Shown: piece by piece, positions 26,001 through 36,965 of the stretch
How the letters are laid out: every line of letters begins with the position of its first letter
Position numbering within the stretch: the first letter of the stretch is position 1
DNA from: Desmodesmus armatus
Taxonomy: Eukaryota > Chlorophyta > Chlorophyceae > Sphaeropleales > Scenedesmaceae
Direction of reading: 5' to 3'
Length of the DNA: 64,000 nt
NCBI GenBank assembly: GCA_007449985.2
Contig: VIIQ02000575.1
Coordinates: 1-64,000, forward strand
Made by a program: the position numbers and the translations under genes
The notes under the pieces: model-generated
The model's input: only the letters and a program-made list of their open reading frames with translations
The model's database searches: none
What the model was told of the DNA's origin: nothing

Positions 26001-29000
26001 CAACTTGAAGCGGTAACAAACCAATGATGATGGTTTTGATGAATGATGGCACTGCAGCTGTGATCAATACATGCACTGACGCACCCCAACACATGCTGCA
26101 CATGCATGCTGTTCCTGCTGTTGCTGTACCATCTTACGGCTGTACTTGCAGAGGACATGAGAAGGGTAGCAGGCACTGACTGAGTGGGTAAGTGGATGGG
26201 TGACTGCGTGGGTGACTGAGTGGGTGAGTGACTCACCCACAGGGCACGGCCCCATCACTCCATTCGTCACACCGTAGCCCAGACCGGTCCGGCAGTCTGC
26301 GGCACTGATGCCCACACCAGGAGCAGATGTTGTGTAGCCAAAACCACAGGGGCGGCAGACCTCCCGGTTGTTGCCAGAGTTGTACGCCCCAGCCGCACAA
26401 GGCTGTGCAACCCTGCCAGAGAGCCCGTAGCCTGTAAAGCGCAACACACAACCAGCCGCAAGTTAGGGATCAGCCTGACTGATCCAAGTGACCCTCGGGC
26501 AAATGCCACTCTAGGCAACTGAGACCCAGCCGGAAATGTGGGATCTTTGTTTTTGAGTGGACTCGTCAACTGTCCCTGCCTGCCCCGGCGGGGCCTCTGG
26601 AGCAGCCACCTCACTTTCATCCTCACTCAAACCTAAAACCTTGAACCTTAAACCTTAAACCAACCCCAAATCAACCCTGAACCCAACCCCACCTCACCTG
26701 GCTTTGTGACGCATGCAAGTTCACTGGCAAAGCCTCCACTGCCGTCTTCATTCCTCACAAAGTACTGCGCACTGGTGTTGTACGCTGTGCTTGTTGACGC
26801 AACCATGCCATCTGGACAGGGCTTGCAAGGGTTTGGGCTGAGCCCAAATGTTGTGTTGGGCACGCCGTAGCTGTTGTCAGTGCAGTCCTTCGCCCGCCAG
26901 GTCTGTGTCAGGGTGTTGAAGTACAGGCCCTGGCCGGCTTGAATGTCTGTGGAAGGTATGTGTGAGTGGGATGGACAGAAGGAGGAGCAGAGGCGGTGAA
27001 CAGAGGCTGAGTGCTTGGGCATAGGGACGGGAGTGGGAAAGGAGCAGATAGACTTGGGGGACCAGGCAAGCCGGAGTTGGTTCAAGCACAGAGAGGCCTC
27101 AATGGTGTGCTTGAGGTTACCGCACACCATAGACTGCACTGTGGCAGTTGCCAAGCAGTCAGCACCTTCACAAACATATGTCTACAGCAGGCTTACAGCA
27201 GGCTTGCGCAAGCTCCATGCTCCTCGACTTTCTGCAACCTGGAGTGGCACTCACAGCAATCGTCGGCGCTGCTCATGACGGGCACCTCCAGAGCTGTCCC
27301 GTTGTCCAGGTATCGGGTCAGCCGGTCTGACTTGAGCCCCTGCACACCCTCACCACAGGGAGAGCAGGATGCAGCCTGCGCTGCTGGCTTCCAGTCTGTC
27401 CTGAACCAACCGATTGGACAAGCTGAGGTGACACCATCAGCTGTGAAGTGGCCGGGCGGTGTCACTGCAGGGCACACAGGCAGATGACGGCTGTGAGACA
27501 TAGGCTTTAGGGTGTTATGTTGTGGTAAGCAACGTGGTATGCAGCCCCAGGCACTGCACTTTGGCCCGGTACACCGCTGCCCTTGCCATGCAGCAAACTT
27601 TGCCTGGTGACCAAACACTGATGAGCGCCCTCAGGGCTGCTCCGTCACAGTGTAGGCTGCTCCGTCACATCCCTAATAGGCTGGCAAGCACACTTAGTTT
27701 GACCATTCGATGGTAGTTGTAGGACTGTGTTAGTGTCCCTCCTGGATTGCCAGCATGTGCCTCACATGTTCATAGTATGCTCGCTACACATGCAACCTCT
27801 ACGCCTAACACTCACAGCACTGCTGCAGGTCTGTCGCTCCCTGCTCCTGAGTCAGTGTGCCATCAGGGCAGGGTGTGATCGTGCCTGAGGAATCACCGGC
27901 CTGGCTGGCAGCAGATCCAGCTTGGCGGGGTGTACCTGCAGCGCAATGGGCACTTGGAGTCAGTGCCACTGAGGCTCAGTGTTGTGTTGACAGAGGCATT
28001 ACCACCGGGACGCAGCCTGCTGTAGTATAGGTATGGATGACCAGGGATGCCCATGTCACAACAGGAAGGGCGTTTGCCAACCATCTGTGTGAGGAGCAAC
28101 CATGCTGAAGCACCCCAGTCACTCACCGCCTGGACACACGTAGGCCTGTGGGCACACTGCCGTGGAGTTGACTGCACCAGAGGCGGCAAAACTGACCGCG
28201 TAGAATCCAGGAAGGAGGACTGCCACACGGCAAACAGGGGCGAAGCACGTACGGGCGGGAAGAGGCGCAGGAAACACAGTGTCTTTCATTCAGCTGCCCA
28301 TGTGGCTCCTCAACCCTTGACTGATTGCTTGACAGGAACCCCCATTCAGTCAATGTCAATGTCAAGTTGACAGGGGCCCCCCATCGAGGGTGCCTCCATG
28401 TTGTGGCCATAAACGTGGCATTGATGTGCATACAAGGTAGCAAGGCATGCCACCGTTGGAGCCAACAGCAACCACTGGCATACTGGTTCAGCACTGATTC
28501 ATATTGCACCAAAAGCCGCGCAAAAAAAGGCGTGTCCCACCTTTGCAGTCGGCTTCCAAGGTGGATGCCTCTTGCAGGGTAGTCACAGCAGGCGCACAGC
28601 TGGTGCAGTGCGCACTGGCATTGGTGGATGACTTCCACTCCCCTTTGGGGCAGGGAGCGACCACGCCAGGAGCTTTCAAGTAGTAGCCAGCAGGCACCAC
28701 TGCAGACACAAGTGCAAGAGCCAATCAAGCACGGCGTGAAGGATACACACTGATGATCATGATGTGGGCGAACTGAAGGAGAGTCTCCTTGATAAGCTGA
28801 CAGGCAGTCGCAGCCGCAGACAGGTACCCTTGGACACATGTCCCAACTGGTGTGGTGTCAGTCATACACCACTCTGCATTCCGGCACCACGAGCACACTG
28901 CACTCTTGCCACCGCTGCATGACTCACCACACGCTGCTGGCGATGTCGCGCCAACCCTCCCGCTCGTTGAGAAACCAGTTGGGCATGGCACACACGCTCG

Positions 29001-30640
29001 CTGCTTCTTGAACCCGGGGAGTAAGAGTCAGCAGGACAGCGGGTGGCTGATGGGATACCCGCGGCATCAACGGTGTAGGAAAAGCCCGGCAGATTCACTG
29101 CAAGGCAGCAGCAGCAGCAGCAGCAGCACAGTGAATCCATCAGGTGTGTAAACAGCAGCACCACCCACATCACCAGACTCGTCAGTCAAGACGGGCCGTG
29201 GAAGCATCAGCGGCTCACTTGCTCATCAAACAGTAGCAAACCTGAGCCACTGTGATGCCACACAGGCATGCCAGCAACACTGTCTGTCAGTACCCCTGCT
29301 TGTACCCCTAGGTGCCCCTCCTTTTGGAAGGCCCTGTGGGTGCCCTCATGAGCCCTGGGCTTGCTGGCTAGCGCTGAGGTTGGGACCCTGTCCACCAATT
29401 ACTGTACTGCACTGTACTGGAAGGATCCTCTCACCGCAGCTCCTGATAGAGGTGCTGCGCAGTCCCACTGTTGTCATGTTGCTGGGGCAGGGCTGGGACT
29501 GGGGCGGGGCAGCGTAGCTGTACACGCTGCCTGGGCAATAGCTGCCCTTGGGGCAGTCCCTGCACATATCTCGCGCTGCCGAGTACTGCCCAGCAGCACA
29601 CGCTGCACCGCGCAGCAGCAGACGCAGCAGCAGTAACAGCAGCAGACGCGGCGGCGGTAGCAGCAGCGGCGGCAGCAGGCGATCGGTCAGTCCTCTCTTC
29701 AGCGACAGGGTCTCCTTGACTCAACCTATCATGATGCAGCACGCAAATCTACAGCACTGAGTTGCAAGGAGTTGCCATGCAACTGTCCCTGAGCCCATCC
29801 TTGCGCAGCAGGCTGCGCCAGCCTGCATGCAGCTGCGCAGCTGCCCTCCCCCTCCCTCTCCCCCTCTCCCTCCCCCCCCCCCCCATCACCCACTCCGGTG
29901 CTGCCCTCACTCACCACACCGGCCAGTGGCTTTGTCCACAAGGAGGTTGTTCCTGCATTGGGTGCACCTCAGCCCTCCTTCTGTGCCTGCCTGCTGGCAG
30001 AAACCTTCTGCACAGCCATCAGGGCAGAATGCAGAGCTGGCGCCGCCTTGGAGCACCTTGCGCCCGGGCAGATGCGTGGGGTGAGACCTGGGCGTGCAGA
30101 GTGTGAGAGGGACATGCCTTCAGATCACTGCAGCTGCAACCACTGCTTGGTCAGTGGAGCACACTACAGTGTCAAGTACTGCTGAACAACATGTCATGAA
30201 CTGTAGGGAACAGCACAAGAATCAGCGGTGTGTCGGCCTATGAAACACGCTGTGAAGTTCAGCCCTACACCAGTGGCAACATGGCTGGTCCGAACTTGCA
30301 AGTTGCAAATGTGGTGGCGGCAGGGTTGGGCTGAACAGAAGGCCAACAAATTTTCATGGCAGCTACACAAGTTTGCCTGGTGCACACAGAATTTCACAGT
30401 CCCATCAACATCACCAGTCGCCAGTGGATGCTCAGTGCTGCCCCAGCTGTCAGGCCTAGAGAAGCACTGCCGTCAGCTCCAGATGACTGCTCGACAGTCA
30501 CCATGGGGTGTCTGCTGCTGCCCTGGCAGCAGACGTCTGCCCCAGTGCACCCCTGCCCACACTCACCCGTCCACTGCTCCAGCTGGTTCCACTATCACCA
30601 GGCAGGCAACAAGTGCTGCTACTAACATTCTGATCCACAT
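12286..30640 (-). CDS. Giant secreted multidomain protein: GCC2/GCC3 repeats, CCP, EGF, TCAF/peptidase M60, ricin-B lectin
   Basis: About 39 exons join in phase into roughly 2,550 residues. Start ATG 30640 opens a signal peptide (MLVAALVACLVIVEPAGA) whose exon ends at a GTGAGT donor at 30566. Domain order: Cys-rich GCC2/GCC3-type modules (exons between 30087 and 25687; CAAGQYS, CPKGSYCPG, CRPCGFGYTT), an EGF-like segment (25260-25410), PAN-like segments (23752-25059), two CCP modules (22263-23058), an EGF-CA-like module (21773-21946), a TCAF-like N-region (20664-21619), peptidase M60 (15558-19090), PAN-like, ricin-B (13613-14014), CCP-like (13061-13255) and terminal ricin-B (12286-12828), stop 12286-12288. 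It is probably extracellular or wall-associated, binding glycans through the lectin modules. Substrate is unknown. Exon 28802-29097 contains a one-base frameshift. The exon near 20.9-21.0 kb and the ends of 21120-21619 are least certain. Two adjacent genes cannot be excluded without transcripts, but phases connect throughout most of the chain. Confidence 0.75.
15558..21619 (-). other. TCAF-like N-region plus peptidase M60 domain of the M60 gene
   Basis: Exon 21120-21619 (RGNAFPVIV, GGRVVAFNNEAYM) and exon 20664-20878 (FVRQGAGLVLGGQAG) match the N-terminal part of TCAF-type M60 proteins. The M60 body follows in order: WLSTGLWAPAGQSITV and VQIGSHSDD (18451-18665), GMGGLIYI (18124-18232), FKGKTTEEEWR and PVPWAEL (17741-17874), FVMTVPSASIANLD (17439-17490), VVDLWDTVMDGYADLA (17086-17139), ERVVLDCDTNYGRMHSG (16720-16793), YPIMAY and WFHELG (16395-16489), KNHRWSAWTLPNQND, LYALWASES, FWSRFL and KNLVPFYR (15558-16002). 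The order and spacing are those of M60. Confidence 0.8.
22131..22850 (-). repeat. Tandem duplication of a CCP exon end plus intron
   Basis: 22131-22425 and 22531-22850 are near-identical, covering the CCP-coding exon part (CQGPP, SNGNITC, TITCTAGTFSSA), its GTGAGC donor and about 130 bp of intron. The unit is about 400-420 bp. Both exon copies remain open and in phase. Confidence 0.85.
23410..30087 (-). other. GCC2/GCC3-type Cys-rich modules and PAN-like region of the M60 gene
   Basis: Exons at 29915-30087, 29435-29602, 28802-29097, 28541-28699, 28137-28220, 27816-27935, 27255-27464, 26698-26946, 26237-26431 and 25687-25794 each carry one or two modules of the pattern G-Y/F-x(n)-C-P-x-G-x(n)-C-x-x-C (for example GYYLKAPGVVAPCPKGEW, PNPCKPCPDGMVAS). 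This is typical of ephrin-receptor-like GCC2/GCC3 repeats. Next come an EGF-like exon (25260-25410, SPGYGGPSCTSLCGG) and Cys-spaced PAN-like exons (24790-25059, VASVAECVQLCDQAECQLL; 23752-24175, SVQDCMKACDDAGGGC). Confidence 0.65.
30567..30640 (-). other. Signal-peptide exon of the M60 gene
   Basis: The exon reads MWIR, then a hydrophobic core (MLVAALVACLVIV), then EPAGAVDG, giving a likely cleavage after AGA. Its end (phase 2) joins the next exon at 30087 (GG+G, SHPTHLPGRK). This decides the start. A longer upstream frame near 30880 has no signal peptide. Confidence 0.7.
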
Positions 30641-30940
30641 CTCGCCCTGCACAGGACAGGTACATGTCCGGAATAGGTGTGAAGGTGCAAGTGAAGCCGA
30701 GAGAGGGGGGTGTCTGTAGTGATACCCTGAGGCTGATCACGAACAGGACACCACGCTGGGCTCGCTTGCGTAATGAGCCGTGATGCGCCCTAAATCTTCC
30801 GGCATTTCCAAGCAGATCAGACAGATGATGCACGCGTGAACAATCCAAGCATCTACCGCTTACTGGTTTCTTCAACACGAGCACATCTCAAGTGCTCCCT
30901 TGCTGATAAGGGGCTGGGACGGGCTGCAGATGGCTTTTAT

Positions 30941-30956
30941 GGCATATATAATAAGT
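30941..30956 (-). promoter_or_regulatory. TATA-like element upstream of the M60 gene
   Basis: Read on the minus strand, TTATTATATATGCC lies about 300 bases before the signal-peptide ATG. It could serve as a TATA box if the 5' UTR is long or contains an intron. This is a composition-based guess. Confidence 0.2.
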
Positions 30957-31638
30957 GTGATTACTGTGATGGCGCCATCGGGGCGCTGGGGCTGTGATTT
31001 TCAAAGAGGGTTTCTCAGGGAACTTCTGGTTGAGTTTTTTCGGGACGTGATCTGCTTCATCTGATGCTCAACTGAACCAAATTTGCAGCTTATAAGGCCT
31101 TGGTAACAACAGCGGTGCCATCATGCAGGGGTAGTAAAGGCCCTTTCTACCCCTCAGGGGTCGAGTTCTGAGTCAGGGTTCTGCAGCAGGTGAAGGCCTG
31201 GCCACAGTCACAATGACAGCAAGCAGAAGCCCTTCAAGGCTTGTCTCAGCCCACAGAATGTGAGCTACTGAGGCGTTTAACCGTTGCAGGGTCACACCCT
31301 CGGGGGCCTGCACACAACACTGCCTGCGACGCACAGGCCAACCACCATCATGCACCCAGCATTGAGGATGACAGTAAGCATTGGTCAATGTAAAGGGGGC
31401 GTGGCCACAACCTGTCAACTACAAACTGTCGACTTTGCGTGGCAACAACTGCACAACCTCAACAAACCCAATCAGGCTGCACCTGCTGCAGGGGCAGTCC
31501 GCTACATCTTCACTTGCACTGCATGGTGATGTGCAATGCATTCCTGTACATACAGCCTGCTCTGTGCATGAAACAGCCTGCAAGGCAGCTGATGCTGTGC
31601 AGCTGGTATCACAACCTGCAACACGGTCAAAAATAGGC

Positions 31639-31865
31639 TTAGTTCGATGCAATGGCCAGCAGCTTCTGGAACACATCCTGCAGCTTGCTCCACTTTTCCT
31701 GCCTTGCCCAGACCCACAGGGAGGCATACTGATCCCGCAGGGTGTTTGCTGCCGCAGCACCGCGGCCCGCATGACCCTACAATGCATTCAAAACCACTTC
31801 GGCTGTTATCAGCTGCTCCAGTGTCACTACCGTACTGGGGGAAGCGCCTTGCCAACCCCGTCGCA
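31639..31865 (-). pseudogene. Unidentified coding fragment with an in-frame TAG
   Basis: One minus-strand frame reads VVTLEQLITAEVVLNAL, then TAG (31777-31779), then NTLRDQYASLWVWARQ and LQDVFQKLLAIASN up to TAA (31639-31641). Both halves look like helical protein. No family is recognised, and upstream exons near 31.9-32.2 kb (KITGDPSGTWRHS; DRAKHWLAQETSW) do not join in a consistent phase. It may be a decayed gene or an exon with an early stop. Confidence 0.25.
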
Positions 31866-32659
31866 GCACAGAGCACTGCTGACCTCCAGGCAACTGCTGA
31901 TTTGGTGATTTCTGGTGATTTGGAAGTCTGCCCCGCTGAGAGGCAGATTCTCTTCGTCTGCATCCATGCTGTGTCTCCAGGTGCCAGAAGGGTCGCCAGT
32001 TATCTTCGTTCGTTGGGAGATGTCACGTCTGCAGAAGGGAGCGGCCAGTGTTGAGAGAGGGCGGAGAAAGCAGCAACATAATGAGTTGCAGGACGCATAC
32101 GCCAACTGGTTTCCTGAGCCAGCCAGTGCTTTGCCCTGTCCAGGGCTACACCAACACATGGGTATGAATATGATACATGGTTCAACGAGTAGAAACATAC
32201 AGCCCAGGCTGTTCTTTGACCTGATGCCAGTCCCTAGGCCCTGCATTGATCAGTCACTGCATCCAGGTAAGTTTCCAGCTGATCGGCGCTGTAGTCTCAC
32301 CATATGATCAAGAAAAGAAGGATCAGCTGCGAGAACCGTGTTGCCTATCGCGGACACGCGAGCCCAAGGCCACAGCACGAGGCAGCATTCCAGCAGATTT
32401 TGAGCAGGACTATTTTACTCATCTAGGTCTGCAATGGAATTTCACAAGCATATACAACCACAGACTGCAAGCCAAGCTTGTCTGTCATCCAGCCTGGCTT
32501 GTATTCCATATGGTTGAACCCTGGTTTGGTGTTCGCAGCCTCACTGCTGTCTATTGGGGCTGTTTCAACAAGAAGAACCTGGAAACTCTACATAAGGAAT
32601 GAAAGCTGGCTGTATATGGCGTTGATCAACCTACCATCGACCGTGGTGGTGTGCTAACT

Positions 32660-32893
32660 TAGCAGGGCTCGCAACATACTTCAGGGGCCCTCGTTGGATT
32701 TCAACAAAGCCAGAATTTTTTTCGTTCCAGGAGGGCAAAAGCAGCAAAATTCCTCGTCGAAACCACAAATCAGGGGTCCCAGAGGTCGTTTTCTCTCGTT
32801 GAATTTCAACGAAGCGCCTTCGGCGCTTCGTTGAAAACCGTCCTTTTGGCCTCCATTTTCGTTATAACGAAGAAGCTGCGAGCCCTGGTGCTA
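32660..32893. mobile_element. hAT-like MITE with terminal inverted repeats and internal hairpins
   Basis: CAGGGCTCGCAAC at the left end is mirrored by GCTGCGAGCCCTG at the right end, about 230 bp apart, without coding capacity. CAGGG termini are typical of hAT elements. The flanks TAACTTAG and GTGCTAAG are only weakly similar, so the 8-bp target duplication is degraded or absent. Inside are a perfect 15-bp hairpin (TTTCAACGAAGCGCC, loop TTC, near 32803-32835) and a 14-bp palindrome (TTCGTTATAACGAA). Confidence 0.6.
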
Positions 32894-33793
32894 AGGCCCT
32901 CAGCCTGAGTGGGTGCCTGCTGAAAGCCCACGTAGAACGTCACCTGCTACTTTTCTCACTATTCAGATATGGTAGCAATGCCCAAATAAGACAACCTCCC
33001 TCTCTTGCACTGTATCTGCCACCACATGTGTCATTTGACATGTCACTCAAGCTATTCCGTATGTGTGTGGGAAGTGCCGGTACGAGGTCACAGTCATACA
33101 AGCATACGTTACTCACTGAGGGACGCCTAACGGGCCAGACATAAAAGTACACCAGTGATTTGCATTTGACCTGGTAGTCTTGATCTGACGGACTTCTGAG
33201 TTACTCCCCATCGCGGAACGAAGCTGTGGAACGATTCGCCCCAGTGAAGGTAACAGAACTGCTGAACCAGGCGTGTGGGGTCCTGACGCGTTACTAGGAC
33301 CTAGGCAGCACCTTGACAGTCCCCAGGAACATCCCAAGCAGCTCTCACTCTGCTTCGCGAAGCCAAGTTCAGAGGAATCCTTGCTATACAACACGTACTG
33401 CTGCTGTTCTTTTGATCCCAGGATGCCCCTCCTTTGCACTTCTTGGAGAGTGAGAGCTGCCCCTGAGAGCGGCCTGCCGTGCCCACAGCTGCGCTGGTGT
33501 TGGCTGACTGGCCCTCAGCTGCAGCACATGCGCCAATATCGCGTATCAGCCTTTGGAAGCTGACATACTAGGTCACACTGACCACCCCAGCCAGCCGATT
33601 CACTAGCAGCAGAGCACGCAGTCCAAGGTAGGCAAGACACCTGTAGGGCTTATGTTGCCTGATGAATTGCATGGCCCTCGAATGATTTGTTGTTTCTGAA
33701 CGCAAAACATCTACTAGTGCATTCCAAGTGCAATCACAGACTGCACCATCTGGTGCCTTGCAAACATCCAAAGCGATGCAAGCACCTCCTGCT

Positions 33794-33840
33794 GTTCCTG
33801 ATACAAGGCTGTATCAGGAACTGTGTCTGTTCCTGATACA
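33794..33840. other. 12-bp perfect hairpin plus third copy of its arm
   Basis: GTTCCTGATACA (33794-33805) is followed after 4 bases by its exact complement (33810-33821), then repeated again at 33829-33840. It sits about 120 bases before the ankyrin-protein ATG, possibly in its 5' UTR or first intron. Confidence 0.6.
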
Positions 33841-33955
33841 GACTGTCTGTAAATATGCCCAGAACAACTACATGTTGCATCCTCTGTCTGTACTATCCCG
33901 CCGCTGCTTTGCAGGTCCCTTCAATCAGTCAAGCTGCACCCCAGCACACCCCAGC

Positions 33956-35884
33956 ATGCAGCAAAGCCAGGACACTCCGCTGTACACAGCCTGCGAGGAG
34001 GGCGCCCTACAGCGCGTGCAGGCCCTGCTGCTCCAGCATGCAGACGTGAATGCAGTTTGCAGTGGCGGCAACACCCCCGTGCACGCTGCAGCAGCAAGCG
34101 GCAGTATCGCTGTGCTGGAAGCAGTCACAGCACCTGCGCTGGGTGCAGACCTCAACGCTCGCAACGAGCGTGGGATGACCCCACTGCACGTGATCGTAGA
34201 CAGGGCTTCAGGCTACAGCGACAGGGACTATGCAGCATCAGTGGATCTGCTCCTTACGCGTGGTGCAAGCTTCACCCTGAGGAATGAAGCCGGGGACACA
34301 GCACTGCAGCTTGCAGCAGAGTACCTACTGCGTGACATCATCCGCAGCTTCCTCACACACCAGCGCAAAGGGGAACTGACAGCAACAGACCTGACGCTGG
34401 CCGCACTCGCATCCACCAACGATGGTGCTGGTGTTGCTGCTGATGCTGCTCTCCTTGCGGCTGCTGCTGCTGCCAGGGCGGCTGCAGCTGCTGCTGCGGC
34501 GGCGGCAGCCGCTGCTGCTGTCAACGCGAGCGACAGTAGCAGCGACAGTGATGGGGAGTCACCGCCACCAAGCAGGGAGGGTAGTCCGGGGCCAGTGGCA
34601 GGGGTGCAGCCAGAGCCAGCAGAGCACCTGCTGGTGCTGGACATCTTCACGCAGCTTTACACAGCAGCTCTGAGTATTAACCCAGCAGAAGCAGAGGGCG
34701 TGCTGATGGCTGCCCTCTTGGCCAGGGCACGGGAGAGGGACCTGCTTCCGTTTTTTGCGGCCAGCCAAGCACTCTCGCGTTTGGCGACGCAGCATGGGGA
34801 GCTGAGTGTCCGTGAGCAGCAGCAGCAGCGGCGGCTGGAGGCTGGCTGGGAGGTGCTGCGCCAGGTCGAAGCACAGCAGCGGGAGGATCTTCAGCAGCAG
34901 CGGGAGGCTCTAAAGCAGCAGCAGGAGGCTCTGCAGCAGCAGCAGCGGCAGCAAGACCAGCAGCAGCTGCATCTTGTTGGGCGAGAGCGGGGGCTCGCGA
35001 TCAGGACAGCGGGCCTGAACCAGCTGCAGGCGCGGCTGGAGGAGCAACAACAAGACCTTGAACAGCGGGAGCAGCAGCTGCAGCAGCAGCAACCACTACC
35101 ACAGCAGCAGCAGGAGCTTGCATCGCCGCAGCAGCAGGATGACTTTGCAGAGCAGCAGGCAGAGGCTGCCGCACAGGCACTGCAGCAGCAGCCTGAAAGC
35201 AGCAGCAGCCAAGGGAACCCCAGCAGTGCCCTGCCTCCTGCTGCTGCCACTGCTGCAAGCGGCGAGCCATCCAGCAGATTTGGATTGCAGAAGCCACGGT
35301 GTCTCACACAGTGGTCCCGGGACTGCGAACGCAGCCTCTGGCATTCCTGGCCGCAGCAGCAGCAGCAGCAGCAGCAGCAGCCACCGCAGTCGCCGTGGCA
35401 GCAGCAGCCGCAGCAGCAGCTGCTGCCCCCGTTGCCGCTGCAACCGTTCCCAGAGCAGCAGTTGCCACGACCGCAGCAGCAGTGCCAGGAGCAGCACTGC
35501 CCACCCCACCAGCCCACCACCCCTGCTGGGGCTGCCAAGGGTGCCACTCACGCAGGAGGCAGGGCAGGAGTACCTGTGCTGCTCAAGGGCTCACTGAACC
35601 CTGACTCAGCAGCAGTGCATCCACAGGCCCCGTTCCCGCCCTCGTCCGCAGCAGCAACTACCACAGCAATTGGTACTCGCCCAGCTGGCGCTCCCACTAC
35701 AGCTGCTGTTGCAGCCGCTGCTCGGCTAGCTGTGAAGGCCCCCGGTGTGCGTATGGCAGCAGCAGCAGCATCTGGGCAGAAGGCAAGCGCTGCAGCTTCC
35801 CTGGCTGAGGAGTCAAATTCCGAACTTGAGGGGTGTGAGCGCAGCCCCAGCCCTCAACACAGGCAGAAGCGCAGCCGATTATGA
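33956..35884 (+). CDS. Ankyrin-repeat, Gln-rich coiled-coil protein
   Basis: The 642-residue product starts at ATG 33956 (MQQSQDTPLYTACEEGALQ). The frame is open further upstream to 33728, and a CTTTGCAG acceptor at about 33914 suggests a 5' intron. Residues of about 5-125 form four ankyrin-type repeats (DTPLYTACEEGALQRVQALL, GNTPVHAAAASGSIAVLEAV, MTPLHVIVDRASG, DTALQLAAEYLLRD). An Ala tract and an acidic Ser/Asp stretch follow. Residues of about 280-420 are a Gln/Glu-rich predicted coiled coil (RRLEAGWEVLRQVEAQQRED, REALKQQQEALQ). The remainder is poly-Gln/Pro low complexity ending in QKRSRL, a possible nuclear signal. Function is unknown; ankyrin and coiled-coil regions suggest a protein scaffold. 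The homopolymeric CAG runs are likely length-polymorphic. Confidence 0.65.
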   Translation: MQQSQDTPLYTACEEGALQRVQALLLQHADVNAVCSGGNTPVHAAAASGSIAVLEAVTAPALGADLNARNERGMTPLHVIVDRASGYSDRDYAASVDLLLTRGASFTLRNEAGDTALQLAAEYLLRDIIRSFLTHQRKGELTATDLTLAALASTNDGAGVAADAALLAAAAAARAAAAAAAAAAAAAAVNASDSSSDSDGESPPPSREGSPGPVAGVQPEPAEHLLVLDIFTQLYTAALSINPAEAEGVLMAALLARARERDLLPFFAASQALSRLATQHGELSVREQQQQRRLEAGWEVLRQVEAQQREDLQQQREALKQQQEALQQQQRQQDQQQLHLVGRERGLAIRTAGLNQLQARLEEQQQDLEQREQQLQQQQPLPQQQQELASPQQQDDFAEQQAEAAAQALQQQPESSSSQGNPSSALPPAAATAASGEPSSRFGLQKPRCLTQWSRDCERSLWHSWPQQQQQQQQQPPQSPWQQQPQQQLLPPLPLQPFPEQQLPRPQQQCQEQHCPPHQPTTPAGAAKGATHAGGRAGVPVLLKGSLNPDSAAVHPQAPFPPSSAAATTTAIGTRPAGAPTTAAVAAAARLAVKAPGVRMAAAAASGQKASAAASLAEESNSELEGCERSPSPQHRQKRSRL

Positions 35885-36965
35885 GGCACCAGCAGCAGCA
35901 AGCCACATGCCAGGAAGGCTGCAGCAGCAGCAGCAGCATGTGCTGGTGCTGGTACAGGGGACATGGGGAGTGGCATGAGGCACCAATCCAACGATGGCCA
36001 CAGATGAAGGTTGCCATGAATGAGATGCAGCTGGGCGTTTAGTTCCGCATGGTCTTGGAATCTGGCACGTGCATGCCTGTGAACAACGCTGGTTGTGTGG
36101 ATCATAGCATGTTGTTGGGCTGTGACAGTGTTGTTGGTTGCAACAGCATTGGTTTTGTGCCAGGGGTTGCCTGCTCAGTAAGAACAGACCTTGGTGAATG
36201 CATGATCTGGTACTGCGAATGTAGGCAGCACAGGGCTGAAAGCAGTGGGTGTCGCTGGTGCACTTGCACTGTGGGGGTGTGATTGCTAGCAGGAGGTGTG
36301 GAAGCAGTGGGTGTGGTGTGTTCACTTTTGCCTGTGTGATGGTCGCACTGACGTTGTGCAGGAGGGCTGGCCTCCCCAATGCTATTCAGGCATGGCCAGG
36401 TGGCCTGTTTTGCAGTAGTTGCGGCAGCAATAGTTGCCGTGGTGTACTTCACTGTGTAGTTGTTTGTGTGTTTCAGATGTGTACTACATTTGTAGTACTA
36501 GGCTAGTAGAAGGGCTTGGCCTGACTGCATTAATGTTGGTTGAAGGAGAGCTGGGCCTGTTGTATGCAGCGTATGCTTGGCCAGACCTTGCTCCTTGGAG
36601 CTTTTGATCTTCTGCATGTGCATACCCAGACAACCACCCTGACTGTTCAGGGCCACGTATGGAAGCAGTATGCACCTGAACCGCATGGTTGTGATTTCTT
36701 TGCGTACTGATTCCGCTCTTGCCCCAGCCTGCTTCCCACTGCACCTACTGTGTGGCACATGCACCACCTGAGGGACTCACATTATGCTCTTCCAACTTGA
36801 ACCTGTCCAGCCTTTCTGTCAGAAGATGTACAGCACGAAGATGATAGCCTTGTGTAGAGGGCGCGTTCCTGTTCGGTGTGTGTCATGCTCCAGTTGGGGT
36901 TTTGGCGCACTAAGCCCAAGCTGACAGGTAAATACGCCACGGCAGCGACAGGCTTGCGCCCCTGG

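Noticed and set aside
32246..32602. 118-codon plus frame next to the MITE
   Set aside because: Looks moderately protein-like (WFGVRSLTAVYWGCF) but has no start context, neighbours or recognised family.
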